Source: Gnetum montanum (taxonomy: Eukaryota > Streptophyta > Gnetopsida > Gnetales > Gnetaceae). Taken from it: a stretch of DNA of 64,000 nucleotides. The stretch spans positions 448,996-512,995 of the forward strand of contig MNCI01006534.1 in the NCBI GenBank assembly GCA_015680685.1, written 5' to 3'. Shown piece after piece: positions 12,818 through 24,466 of the stretch. The position numbers were made by a program, and so were the translations under genes. The first letter of the stretch is position 1. Every line of letters begins with the position of its first letter. Below the pieces are notes generated by a model. It saw only the letters and a program-made list of their open reading frames with translations, ran no database searches and was not told the origin of the DNA.

Positions 12818-14106
12818 ATGGCCCCTAAACGTGGACAACAAGGAGGACCCTCTCAAGGTGCATCCAAATGACCAAGGAGAGGAAAATGCTAGGCGTCTCC
12901 TAAGGAATGTACAAAACAGGAGGCATAATCATTTAGCATCCATCAAGAGCCTCATGTTATTGTGTAATTAGGATAGGCTGAAAGAGGAGCCACTAAAGCA
13001 CCTGAATAGGGACAACATCTCATGTTGTACCTAGAATGTGTTCAGGAAATCCACGAAAGGTCCACATTAGCAGTCGTGATCATGGAACTCAACTTTGGAC
13101 CTTTCACCAAGTTCACTCTTGAAGTAGTCAGGGACCAACTCAAAGGATCCTCATTATGGGCTATCCTCTCTGAAAGTGGTGCCTAGTACTTGGGAGAGAC
13201 GTACCAATTTTGGCATAATAAAGAAGAAGGCACCACAGTTGATATTGGTGGTGCTTTTGTAGATTTCTCTACCAAAGCCATTTTGGAAGTGTTAAATCTT
13301 TCAAATACAACGTCGAAAATTGCTCACCTACCTACTTGCTCTGATGCTAATGCATAAAAAATTTGGTTGAAAAGGGCATACAACAAGGAAGACAAGGCGT
13401 ATGGAGAGTTGACCCTGGACCAGGTGGGGATGTACAAGCAAGCAGTTGAAAAAGAAATCCATATGGCCAAGGTCCATATCAACACTCAGTGCTCAAAACA
13501 CTGACTGGTAGGCCATATTAGATGCCTATGCATTTGTCCACTAAACAGAGTTCAAAAGCCGAGACTTGCATATACAAGATCTTACGACATACATGGAATT
13601 GGCAAACCTGCGGTATTCCAATTTAGCCATGCTAATAGTAGGATGCCTGAGAACAGAGCTAGAGAAGCAGGTAGCAACCACCTATGCGAAATATGAAACC
13701 AAATTTTTTAAGAATAAGAAGACATTGCAGAAATTAGAAGTCACAAATTCTAAGTTAGAGGTGGTCAAGGCTAGCTACTAAGGACAAAAAAGATGTCACA
13801 GTAGACTTGCCTTGATAGCTTACAGACTACCAGGAATACAAGGAAAAGGCCAGAGCCTATGAGGAGGAATGATAGTTGTTTGTAGCCTAGTATGTCAAGG
13901 CCAATTAGATGTTTCCGCAACTGTCGTGTCCATGGGAGGTGTCGACTCCATCAATCATTGGAGTATCAACATGGATGGCACATGATCCCTGAATTGAAGA
14001 GGAAAAGCTCCAGGCACTCCTTCAGAGCCATCAACTTCCAAAACTTGGAGCACAAGACAAGGAGAAGAGGCCCATGGAGGAGCCACCATTGCCAAGAACC
14101 ACATGA
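12818..14106 (+). pseudogene. E2 3' accessory gene with coiled-coil segment
   Basis: It starts MAPKRGQQGGPSQGASK and is homologous to the E1 accessory gene in three places: ELNFGPFTKF (about 13090), the helical stretch LTTYMELANLRYSNLAML (about 13575-13630), and a C-terminal block FPQLSCPWEVSTPS...WMAHDP (about 13914-13990) ending PLPRTT. Residues after YMELANL are rich in K, E and L (ELEKQVATTYAKYETKFFKN), which suggests a coiled coil. DIGGAFVDFSTKAILEVLNL (about 13240-13300) resembles the G-x-x-VDFS-x-x-x-I pattern of some plant transposon-associated proteins (weak). Stops and shifts make it a pseudogene. Function is unknown. Confidence 0.6.
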
Positions 14107-14270
14107 GTTCCAACAATTTTGCATTCTGCACTTTGTGTCTGTGTCCTTATTTTGTTTTGTTTAATTCTATGGGTAAATTCCTAGTAGTCAATAATCCCAT
14201 ACCTATCCACTGTGTAATTAATTACACTTTTTCTCATTTTGTTTAACTCACGGACGAGTTGTTATTCAGT

Positions 14271-14940
14271 CATGGGGGTATGATGAAGCATCTAGTGGAC
14301 AACGTCAACTGGGCCATGTCGACAAAGCCTCATCAACGCATCTTTCCATGTGTTGACGTGGCCTTATCAACGCAGAGTTCATTTTTCACTATAAATATGT
14401 ATGAACCCATCACATTTAGGCATCTTATGTTCAAGTTGTAGTGAAGCTCTTGCAGTTTGTTTCTATAGGAGTTAGACTATTTTCCCAAGTGCATGCCTGC
14501 AATGTGATGCTTGTAATTGTACGGAACCTTTATTCGAGTGTGACGTACTTGGACACACACATGTTTAGCAATAAGGATCAAGATTACTCCATCATTGCAA
14601 CATTCACTTAGTTTTAATTATTTAATTGTTATTGTTAATTTCTATTATTATTTATTATTTTCTTAGTTAATATTTCTTTACCATCATTTACTATTCCTAT
14701 TGTTAAATGCAAAATGAGTACGACTTAATCACGAACATTAAAGTGTAACTACNATACACCTCACTCTAGACTAAATCATATGTGACAAAGCAAATACTAC
14801 TCCAGGTGGGAAGACATTGAACTACAATCAATGTGTAACGATCTAAATACCACAACTAGCCCGTCCACGGAGTTCGACTGAATTGTGCATTAATGCTCAT
14901 ATTTGTATGGTTGAGTGTAGGGGTACCTTGCCACTCATCA
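14271..14940 (+). repeat. E2 polypurine tract and 3' LTR
   Basis: CATGGGGGTA (14271-14280) is the plus-strand primer, followed by the LTR from TGATGAAGCAT at 14281 to CCACTCATCA at 14940. The same CTCATCA end closes the E4 LTRs. TATA (CTATAAATATG) is near 14391. An N at 14753 marks a join. Compared with E8, roughly 200 bp are missing there, so the true LTR is probably about 850 bp rather than the 660 shown. Confidence 0.8.
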
Positions 14941-14945
14941 AGTAG

Positions 14946-16437
14946 GAGATAGTTGCAAAAGTGGTTGCTAATAGGATCGCTGACACACTTAATGTACCTA
15001 CGACATATGTACCAAATACTTCAGCACTTAGAGATGTGTGGACATTCACAGGAACTTTTAGTATAAGATTGAGTGCAGCCCAACATTAAGTGTTGCTAGA
15101 TCGACTGGTGGAGATAGGGTAATCGATTTTGGACATCTTTGATTTTCTAGATAACATTACTGTAATCCAGCCAGAGCCACTCAAAGTAAGGGACAAATAT
15201 ATCATCTTGGAAGGACAACTTTAAATGGCTCAAGCAAAAAACCAATGCTTGGCCATGGAGGTTATTGAATCACATGCTCGCTTTACTGGCCTTGTACTCC
15301 TCAACCCTACAATAACAAGAGATGAAGCTTTTTAACAACTTTAGGAGTGATTAAAGCAAGTTGAGGAGGGAATGGTGACATCTATCTTTAACTAGTTAGT
15401 AGTCAAAGCAAAGATCTATTTAGTTGAAAATGACTTGGTTTAGATGCACCAAGAAAATAAAACACTGACCACAGAAAACCATTGCCTGCAAAATGTTGAT
15501 GCAATGCAAAAATTCATCCATCAACAATAGGATCAGCTAGCTAGAAAGAACATGGAATTGATGAAATTGGTAGTAGAGAATCACAATCTGTCTATGGAGA
15601 AAGTCTGTCCCTTATGCTAGAAATTTGCTATTGAAATTGCCACTTGTAAAGATGAGGCTCTTAAATTTGAGAGAGTTAAGAATCACTATGGAGACCAAGT
15701 TAGCCTGTAGAAGGCGGTGAATAAGAAACACATCCAAGTGGCTAAGACAAAAGTAAATGAGACCCTTTAGCAACTCCAACAAGGAAGAGAAGTATGATAG
15801 CCTATCATTGATGTGATAGATACTTATAACAAAGCAAAGATCAGCATGAAGGAGTTTCAAATTGAAGAAATGACAAAATATATGGAATTGGCCAATCTCT
15901 AATACACAAATCTGGCAATGCTAACTACTAGATGACCATAGTTAGAACATGAAAAATAGATGGCCATCTCATTGTATGAGGCTAATTTCAAGCACCACAA
16001 GGACATCAAGCAAAAAGATTGAGATGGTAAATGCTAAACTCAAAGTTCTTAAGGCATGATTCACTAATCAATGATCAACTACCGAGAACCTATCTAGGAG
16101 AATAAATGATTTCCAGGAGCTACAAAATGCAATTAGGACATTTGACATTGAGTGTAAATAATTTATTATTTGGTTCATCAATGTTAAGAAGCTATTCCCA
16201 GCAATTCCTTATCCTTGGGATGTTTCCATTTTGGCCCACATTGGTGAAGCTGCATGGACCATGCATGATCCCAAGAGTAAGAAGGAGAAAATGAAAGAAT
16301 TGTTGGATACTTTTTGTATGTTGCGAGAAGTTGCAGTAGTAGCTGGACAACCATAAAAGCCTCAACCATCGCATGTGTTTAAAGGTGGAGAAGGTCCGTT
16401 GGAGCCTGAGGAGCCTTCATCACCTAGGACCATGTGA
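14946..16437 (+). pseudogene. E1 3' accessory gene, C-terminal coiled-coil part
   Basis: This continues the gene broken at 8145. It shows long K/E/Q-rich helical stretches (TLTTENHCLQNVDAMQKF, ARKNMELMKLVVENHNLSME near 15460-15600), then MTKYMELANL and YTNLAML at about 15868-15920, matching E2 at 13580. The end block FPAIPYPWDVS...AAWTMHDPKSKKEKMKELL (about 16193-16305) and SSPRTM before TGA at 16437 matches E2 FPQLSCPWEVS...PLPRTT. The E2 copy lacks most of the long coiled-coil region present here. Many stops are TAG. No enzymatic motif is visible. Confidence 0.6.
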
Positions 16438-16651
16438 TCCTTTTAGTTGTCTTCATGCCATTCGAGGACGTGTTGTTCAATTTTTATTTGGTATTCAATT
16501 TTGGGTTGTGAACACCACAATTTGTAATTTTTTTTATTCGTATACTTGAGCACTTAGTTTTGTCATGTTAGTTTTGTTATGTCATGTGCTAGTTAATAAT
16601 CCCATACCTTTCCAATTTTTTAAAGAACTCGAGGATGAGTTATCATTTAGT

Positions 16652-17095
16652 CATGGAGGTATGATGAGTTGTGAATTGGCTACATTGATGAGGCCTTGTC
16701 AACTAGGTCGCATTGACTAGGCCCCATCAATGAATCATTTGATGTGTTGACATGGCCCCATCAATGTAGGGTCTATTTGTACCTATAAATACATGACAAC
16801 CCACTATGTTTAGGCATCATTTTTTTTATAGTTGTAGCAAAGCTCTTGCAGTTTTTACATTTGAAAGTCAGAATATCTTCCTGAGTGCTCACGGTAGGAA
16901 TCATTGAGTGTATGGATCTTTATTCGAGTACTATTATACCTGAGCATGACAATTTATGTAGAAATAAAGATGAACTTCTTGATGAACCTTGTAGCATTCT
17001 AGATAGATTAAATGTTTCATTTATGCATTTAATGTTTTTAGTTATTTATTCAATGTTCTTCAATAATTAAGCTAATTAAGTAATTAAGTGAGATA
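16652..17095 (+). repeat. E1 polypurine tract and partial 3' LTR
   Basis: CATGGAGGTA (16652-16661) precedes TGATGAGTTGTG at 16662. The upstream sequence CTCGAGGATGAGTTATCATT matches the E2 box CTCACGGACGAGTTGTTATT. U3 contains CATTGATGAGGCC/CCCCATCAATG repeats, with a TATA box near 16784 and the downstream AATAAAGATGAAC motif near 16960 shared with E4 and E8. Similarity fades after about 17095, so the R/U5 end is missing. Confidence 0.7.
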
Positions 17096-17974
17096 ACCTA
17101 AATGGTAATTAAGTAAACACATAAAGGCTTTGTTGAATATAATCTTTTGACATTATTATGATAGAAATTTGTTAGCAATCATGGCAGTGATCATAGAAAA
17201 TTTTGACAACAATAATGGTTTTAACTACCATGATTACTTTGAAGACCACAAAAGAAAATTATCAAATTTTTTGAAGGCTCTGTTGAATGAAATCTTTGAC
17301 AACTATTAACCAACCAAAATAGAGACTTGTACTTTGTTGTTTACACAACATTTTTGGTAGTATAATAAGATTATCTCTACAAAATTACTTGTTAAGCTTA
17401 GAGGCTTTGGAAAATTTGTAGTTAGATTGAACTGGAATAACTTTATTGTGAAGTTTTTTCTTTGTCAATTTATCTTAAATATTTGAGATTTCACACAAAT
17501 CTGCTTTCTTTTATTTTTCTTACTAAGTCCATTAAATCTCATTCATTTTTTTATTTTCTTGTGGAAATTTCTCTCTAGGGGGAATTAGGTGTAGATTGGT
17601 AGAATTATGCTTAAACATTTTTGCAAAATTTTATTTGTTACAAGTAATGTACTATAGGAAGTATATAGACTATGTGACTAGACAAAATAAAAATCTCTAA
17701 CAACTCATAGTATTTGAAAAAGATAGCTAAATTTCTTTTATAATAGCCAATTATAGTTTCACACAGAATCCAACCATTTTAACATTCACAACAACAAACA
17801 CATATGATTAGTTTGTTTCATAACTATTGAGTCTATTTGGAGGTATTTAGGCCTTGGTGTTGCCAGAGACTTGCAAGCACCTAAACCCTATTTGAAGAAC
17901 ACCTTTAATCTTGTGACTTTCTAAGGTTACAAGACCCAGAGTCCACCCAATGTTGGTAGTCTGATCCCAAATGG
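17096..17974. other. AT-rich sequence between E1 and E3, no gene seen
   Basis: No coding region or known repeat is recognised. An imperfect direct repeat (AAGGCTTTGTTGAAT... at about 17127 and AAGGCTCTGTTGAAT... at about 17274) is spaced about 147 bp apart. The right end adjoins the broken integrase of E3. Confidence 0.4.
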
Positions 17975-18640
17975 TCACCAATAGTAAGGTGTTGTTAATT
18001 TATGTTCAACCTCTAAGTGTTGTATGATCTTCCAAAAGGTAGTGCCTATAAAATGAGTTCCATTATCAGAAATAAGTGCATGTGGCATTCCAAACATGTT
18101 TACAACATTTTGTTATACAAACCAAGTAGTTGTATGAGCGACTATGATGTACTCCTTTTCATTTGACATGGGAGTGATGGGACCCATAGAATTAAAGCCC
18201 CAAATATCCAAGTGCTCTAGTGGTTGAATCCACTACTAAGGCCCCTCCATATAGGTGGTCATTCCACCATCACATTGGTAGCATTGAAAAGAGTACATGA
18301 AGTGGTGAGCATCCTTGAAAAGTGTTGGCTAGTAATATTCTAGCTTGAGGATCTTAATGGTCATGCATCTCCCAGCATAGTGGCCCCTCAAGGGCCCTCA
18401 TGAACATCTTAGAAAATGTGTAGTTGATTAGCATCGGGTACACACCATTGAACTAGACCATCAATGCACACCTTGTAAAGGTGTTTGTTAATTTCCATGA
18501 AGTGTTTGGCTAGGTGAAGAAAATGTTGTTTCTTCCTACTATCCCATTCCTATGGCATCTCTTGAGTAATAAGGTATGTGAAAATTCCATCACACTAGTT
18601 GGGTTTAGTGGGCACTTATTTAATTATTGCTTTAGAAATG
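17975..18640 (-). pseudogene. E3 integrase pseudogene (truncated)
   Basis: On the minus strand the zinc-binding and core regions are recognisable in shifted frames: HHFMYSFQCYQCDGG near 18260-18300, the LDIWGFNSMG equivalent near 18200, and EHKLTTPYY near 17980-18000. The sequence then leaves the family, so the catalytic glutamate region is gone. This marks a deletion breakpoint or an uncharacterised insertion at about 17975. Confidence 0.65.
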
Positions 18641-19945
18641 AGGAGTTCATCAAGAAATTGATTTGAAAGTGGGCTCTCCTCCTCTTTGTTATCCCATCTC
18701 AACCAAGACAAGTGGTTAGCAACCATGTTCTTGGTCCCCTTTCTATCTACCATAGTGAGATCAAATTTCTACAAGATCACTAGACACTGTATGACAGGAG
18801 GACTCAGTGTTGGCTTATTCATCAGGAACTAAATTGCAGCATGGTTTGTGTGCACAAACACCTTGTATCCAAGCACATAGTGCCTAAATTTCTCCAAGAC
18901 AAACATCACTACCATTAGTTCTTTCTTTGTTGTGGTGTAGTTTAACTATGTACCAATAATGCTTTTACTCATGCAATGGATATAGTAAGGACATTTTCGA
19001 TCATCCAACTGTGTGAGCACTACTCCCAAGCCATAATTGGATGCATCCATCATGATGTGAAAGGGCCTAAACTAATCAAGTGCTCATAAAATTGAAGTTT
19101 CTATGAGCTTTTACTTTAGTTTCTGGAATGCATACTTGCATTCCTCAGTCCAAAAAAATGGAACATCTTTCTATGTTATCTCCACCAATGGTTTGGAAAT
19201 CTTAGAGAAATTTTCAATGAATTGTTGGTAGTAGGGAGGGTGGCTAAAGAATGACTCATATATTTAACTATTTGAGGCTCTTAGGTAATTCCTTAGAGAA
19301 CCCTTATTTTTTTAGGGTCCATCTCAATCCCTTTCTCAAAAATTCTATATCCCAACATAATGCCTTCCTAGAACATCAAGTGCCTTTTTTGCTAGTTGAG
19401 CCTAAGGTTTGTCTCTATGCACCTTTTTAGCACTTGCTCAAGATGATCTAGGGCTTGCTCGAATGTAGCCCCATATGTGTAGAAGTTATCCATGAAGACA
19501 TCCACCACACTACCAATTTGCTATTGGAAAATGCTTAGGACAAGGCATTGGAATGTGGTAGGGGCATTACACAAGTCAAATGACATGTTTCTATATGCAA
19601 AAGTTTTCCAAGGACTCGTGAATGTGGTTTTGGCATGATCCTCTAGTGCTATCTAGATTTGGTTATAGCCACTATAACCATCCAAAGAGATGTAGAAGCA
19701 ATGCCTAGAAATGGTATCCAATACTTAGTCCACAAATGGTAATGGAAAATGATCCTTGTATGTTTCCATGTTCAATTGCCTAAAGTTGATGTAGACTCTC
19801 CAATTTCCACCTTTCTTTGGAACTATCATAAGTGGGCTAACCCACTCACTATCCATAATGGGATAGATGAACCCCATCTTAAAGAGTTGCTCAATCTCCT
19901 CTTTCACAATCTACTTCAATTTGGGATTCAACTGTCGCTATAGTT
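18641..19945 (-). pseudogene. pol: E3 reverse transcriptase and RNase H pseudogene
   Basis: The best stretch (19725-19907, minus) reads MKEEIEQLFKMGFIYPIMDS, then WVSPLMIVPKKGG, WRVYINFRQLN and DHFPLPFVD, which is Athila-type RT. The active site near 19490 is VFMDNFYTYG, so the second aspartate of the FMDD box is lost. LDHLEQVLKRCIETNLRLN and GIMLGYRIFEKGIEMDPKK follow. RNase H is visible as broken pieces at about 18650-19200. Stops are common. Confidence 0.8.
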
Positions 19946-20329
19946 GCCTCTTTGATTTAATGGAAGAGTCTATGTAAATTCGATGCTGGCATATCCTTGG
20001 ATCAATTCTAGTTAGTACATGATATGAATAAGCAAAGGATGTTGGCCATTTATTGGACACCTCCAACAACTTCTTTTTCTATATGAGAGCAAGGCTAACA
20101 TTAATAATGAATAGCTTGTCATTTTTTAGAAAAGCATATTTCATTTTGGTTGATAGAGTATTTAACTCAAGGGGCTCCTATTTAAAACTCTCAGGGATTT
20201 TCAACTCTCCCTAATTGGTGTAATTAGGTTCATTAAAGAGTTGGCAATGGATTTTCTCCATCTCGTCCATGCCTTTGATGTAGGAATTTATCAAGCTCTC
20301 AGTTTGTTTCATGCATAGAGGCTAGCTAC

Positions 20330-20965
20330 CTTTAGGTTTAATTGTTAGCCACTAGATGTCCTCTTGTTTTATGGTGTCTATGTATAGGCATCTTTGGATT
20401 ACTCTGACATCTTCACACGGCCTGCATGCTATGATTATTATGCTTTTCACTATCCATAATTTCTGCACGTAGTGGCACCCTATGTCACTGTACATGATGC
20501 ATTGAACACACTTCCTCTCAATCTTTCCAAAATCATTTTCCTTAAAAATTTCCAAGGAGAGACCTCTTATTTCCAACCATGCATCTATTATACTTAGCCA
20601 AGTCCTTCCCATGATTATTGGGAAGTCCCCCTCATAGTTGTCTACTCAAATCACTAAGAAGTTAGCATGATAAGACACCCAAAAATGGTGGTCATGATGT
20701 CCTTCACCAATTCCAAGGGAACGGTGGTGGATTAATCTACTAACTCAAGATGAATGTTTCTCTTCTTGAGAGGAGGCAGGTTTTAGGCTTTGTACATTTT
20801 ATAAGAGATCAAGTTTAGATTAGAACCTAAGTCTAGAAGAGCTTTGCAAGGCTTGTTCCCAAAAATTTGCAAGTAAATGAAGGGACTTCCAAGATCAGAT
20901 CTTTTCTTGGAAAGGTGGCCAACCTTTATTTAATCTGTAATTGCATAGGTCAACATTATAGTATG
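20330..20965 (-). pseudogene. E3 aspartic protease pseudogene
   Basis: The active-site region near 20835-20870 reads KALLDLGSNLNLISYKMYKA, so the catalytic Asp is kept but the usual Ser/Thr is Leu. LKKRNIHLELVD and the GRTWLSIIDAWLEIRGLSLEIF stretch (about 20520-20612) match E4 and E1 proteases. A frameshift splits the middle. It sits between gag and RT as expected. Confidence 0.75.
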
Positions 20966-23492
20966 CACTTTGGTAGGTGTTTGATTTGAAGGGATCTTGA
21001 ATGGTGTTGTAGAGGATGAAGGAGAAGTAGGGTCATCAGCAGTAGGTATCTGTGAGGGCTTAGAAGAACTATTGGTTTGGAAGAAAATTCTTTTTCAGAG
21101 CTTATTCTTTGAACCACTTGGCTAGGAAGCTGGCTATAAGTTAACAACCCTTGTGATGTTTCTTTGCTGAGGATAGGCTAGAATTTTTCCTTGCATGGAT
21201 GGAGCTAGTGATAATGAAGTTGAGGGTGGAGGTACATGTGTAGAAGGAGGATGAGGGTAATATGAAAATGGAGACTCTCCTATTGGATATTAAGCTCTAT
21301 AATACATAGGAAGGTAGTAGTGATGCTAGAAAGAGGCATCCTATTGGAGAAATTGACTATTGAACATAGTACCCATATATATCTAGGTATTGGTAAGGTT
21401 ACTACTACCTTGGTGGTGGCATCCTCCATGATTGTGGGTGCCACCACTACTGTTATTGCTCATGAGGTTGAGGTGGAGGTACACTTAGATAATAGGGTTG
21501 ATGTTGGTGAAAATTTTTGTAGTTGCCTTAAGGATAAGGAAACTACCTGGGTGCTTGCCTTTTTTCCAACCTAGGATTCAGGGCATACACCATAGACTCT
21601 TACAAATGTGATACAATGTGGAAACATTCCTTAGGATGCTTATATTAGCATATGTCACACAAATCATCATAATCTATCTCAGAATCTGCAACCTCTTCAA
21701 TGGAAATAGCTTTGCACTTACCCCTTTAATGGACACATTTAGCTTCTTTCATTCTTTTTTAGCCATAACCACTACCTTACTCTTTGGACTCTTTAATAAT
21801 TCTAAGGATACTTTGAAAGTTCTCATCCAAAGAGTTCCACATTTTGTCTACGTTGGCCAATATTTCAGAAATATATTTTTGTGTCAGCAAGGTCCTATGT
21901 TGCACCACTTCATCAAGTTGTGCCTCCCCCTCATTGTCATAAAACTATACCTCCCTTTTTTGGATGGAAGAATCCTAGTTATACTCCTCTACACTTGTCC
22001 ATTTTCTCAACTTACCTTCTTCTTTGGCCACCTGCTTGATCAACCTTTAAATCTAATGGACACTTAATTCTAAAAGTTTGCCTTGGGCATAAATCCCAAG
22101 AGTTCTCCTTATTTTTGTTCAAAGCCCATGTATGATATGGCTGAGTTGGTCCCTTTGAGATAAGTCATGGCTTGGGCACCTATGCAATAATGAATAATAT
22201 CTACCCATGGCCACATCCAAGGATTCATGTGTTTCTTGCCTCCATCCTTGGATCTACTACCTTAGATTAGATACTCGAGAGTACATTTGATACTTGTTGT
22301 TGAAGAGTTCAAGCATCGTACTTCATCATCTAATTGATTTTGGCTATAAGGTATAGTCCTATCTTTCAACCTCCTTGATAAGTGTCCTAGGGAATAACTT
22401 CAATTTTTGCGATTTGTTTTCCATGTTATGTAAGGAACAGGCATTATGAAAGGCTTGGAGATAATTTTGTGGATTAGAATTATATCCCCCTTCAAACTTA
22501 GGGATATTGTTTATGTCTAACCATTTGATTTGGTTGTTTTTCACGTGCCTTGTTGGAATTCTCATAGCCTTTGTAATATTTAGGATTTTTCTAGTTGCAA
22601 GAAAATGCTCATCATAGTCATAGACCCTATGATGGCCATGGTGCCTATGATGCCCCCTACTATCCCTTCATTCACGGTGATGGGCCTCCCTTGATTGCCC
22701 ACATCCTTGGTCTCTATTGTTCTGGTGGGGTTCTCCGATCATCTCTGTTCTGCTAGTTACCTCAATCATAGTCTTGTCCTTTGCAGCTTCAGTTGAAGTT
22801 GAAAGAGGAAGAAGATGGGGATGATGAATGCAAAGAGGAAGGAGGACTAGCACCATAATACAACCATGATCACCATGTTTATCTTTATCACGGTGTTTGT
22901 CCAAGTTCCTACCTTGAATCTCTTCTTTGGAGCCCCCATGGATGTGGGATCCACTCTTCCCTAAACTAGGATTATTTATAGTGAACTATAAATTCTAGTT
23001 AAGGCCCTCTTCATCAAGGAAAAGGGAAGGAGAGTTAGTGTATTGAGAACCCCCTGAGAAGGGATCGTCTCCTTCATTGTAGCCTAGAAGGAACAAAGGG
23101 TTAGTGAATCATTTCACTTTTGATGCCTCATAGTGAACCTCTTATTACTAATCTTTCTTTCATTGTGCCTTAGTGGGATGATAATCTTGATAGTCATGAT
23201 CTTGCACAACAATTTTAGCATTAAGCCCTATGATGCCCAATCTCATGGGAGTGTAGAGCAACATCGTAGAAACTGATTGATTGGGTGACAACCCAATGTT
23301 GTCCTCCATGTTTTTCCACTACATCTGTTCATCTTGGTGCAAGATGAAGGTGATGTTTGGAACACACTGATTTGGATGAGTATATACCACTTTGCATTGT
23401 TGGGGCACATGTGGTTTTAGACATTCACACCTTTGCTGATTGGAACCACCTTCATATGGTAGTAGAGAATCTCCCATGTGAGAAGAAGCCAT
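20966..23492 (-). pseudogene. gag: E3 gag pseudogene
   Basis: The start codon at 23492 gives MASSHMGDSLLPYEGGSNQQ, comparable to the E1 and E4 starts. The charged Asp/His/Lys/Arg-rich linker lies at 22668-22904. The capsid-like core is at 22359-22565 (MRIPTRHVKNNQIKWLDINNIP, KFEGGYNSNPQN, KLKLFPRTLIKEVE). The cysteine block CDIC and KHPKECFHIVSHL is near 21610-21670 in a shifted frame. Proline-rich sequence precedes protease. Multiple stops disrupt it. Confidence 0.75.
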
Positions 23493-23653
23493 ATTAGATC
23501 AGAAGAAAAATAGTGTGCTTTTGTTGTTCTTATTATTATTTTTAATGATATCAAATTTAGGGTTCATTACAATGTTTTTATATAATTTCACTAACTCCTA
23601 GGTAGTGCACATAGCTAACTAATGTCCTCAGTAATGACCTCAATGGTTAGCAA

Positions 23654-24466
23654 TAAGTAGTTGCTACAACCATTCATACAAATCACTAGCATTCACTAAG
23701 AAATCCGGTTGACTTTTGTAGACTTTAGCTTTTTAAGTACATTTTGACTAGGCAATGAATATTAAGGATGTGATCGTTGTCTTTCTAGTTTGACTTGTGA
23801 AGTACGATGGTATGGTTAAGTGTAATTGGGGGATATGATTTTTATCATTTTTATGTTTTTCATTTAATTTGCATAAGTGTTGAAAATAAAGTAATTAAAT
23901 GTTTAATTAATATAATAACTAATTAATGCTTTAACTAATCATAACATAAGCATCTATTCCCATCTCTCGTACACATCCTAAACACATTGCAACACTATTG
24001 GGTTACCAAGAGTTAAGCACTACTGGGATTACCAAGCGTTAATTGTATGCTTGAGATGGTAGTACTTATGTGTATTAATTATCTTCTATTAACTAATTAA
24101 ATACATTAAAATAAATTGCATGGATAGTAAATGTGTTAAGTAAATATTGTTAAGTCCAAGTGCTGCAAGGTTTATGAAGAAAGCTCATCTTTATTACTGT
24201 GCACACCAAGGTGTCCAGGTACATTGATGCTTGAATAAAGATCCATACACTTCTCACTCCTACTATAAGCACTTAGAAAATATTCTAATTCTCAAATGAA
24301 CAAACTACAAGAGCTATGGTATGCTATTAACCAACTAATGTTGTAAATGCTATGGGTGTGCACATTTATATAGGCAAAACAAGACATTGCATCAATGCAT
24401 ACATGTGGACGCAACAAACCATGCGTTGATGCAATTACATTAATGTAGTCAAACAATGACTCATCA
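23654..24466 (-). repeat. E3 5' LTR
   Basis: On the minus strand it begins TGATGAGTCATTG at 24466. It has palindromic GCATTGATGCAAT-type motifs in U3, TATA (CCTATATAAATG) near 24370, GGATCTTTATTCAAGCA near 24235, and ACGCTTGGTAATCCC near 24045, all shared with E4. The end near 23654 is less certain because the CTCATCA terminus and primer site are decayed. Length is about 813 bp, close to E4 (826) and E8 (848). Confidence 0.75.

Larger units (their letters stand above)
8146..14940 (+). mobile_element. E2: pol-less Athila-related LTR element (gag plus accessory gene)
   Basis: The two LTRs begin TGATGAAGCAT at 8146 and 14281. The flanking 5-mers GGTAG (8141-8145) and AGTAG (14941-14945) fit a target duplication with one G/A change, and E1's accessory gene resumes on the far side. 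The interior holds a tRNA-Asp-like primer site, gag, a T-rich tract and an accessory gene. Protease, RT, RNase H and integrase are all absent over the 1.9 kb between gag and the accessory gene. The element is therefore probably non-autonomous. Confidence 0.8.
1..17095 (+). mobile_element. E1: Athila-like Ty3/gypsy retrotransposon, 5' end off-window, interrupted by E2
   Basis: An ordered but decayed set of gag, protease, RT, RNase H, integrase, a 3' accessory gene, a polypurine tract and part of a 3' LTR runs left to right. Family placement rests on the RT motif FMDDF followed by YG, the DHFPLPF motif, and the Athila-type linker before RT. The 5' LTR and primer site lie left of the window. E2 (8146-14940) splits the accessory gene, so the element's own sequence is 1-8145 plus 14946-~17095. 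Every coding domain has stops. The 3' LTR fades at about 17095, so the outer boundary is uncertain. Confidence 0.85.
17975..24466 (-). mobile_element. E3: Athila-like element in reverse orientation, 3' truncated
   Basis: Reading the minus strand from 24466, a full-length LTR, gag, protease, RT, RNase H and integrase follow in order. The series ends abruptly inside the integrase core near 17975, just after EHKLTTPYYW, so the integrase C-terminus, accessory gene and 3' LTR are missing. All domains are interrupted by stops. The flank outside the 5' LTR is ATATT (24467-24471), but no second copy can be checked. Confidence 0.85.

Noticed and set aside
21618-22067. 149-codon plus-strand frame within E3
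   Set aside because: It runs opposite the E3 gag pseudogene, is very hydrophobic by composition, and has no counterpart in E1 or E4.
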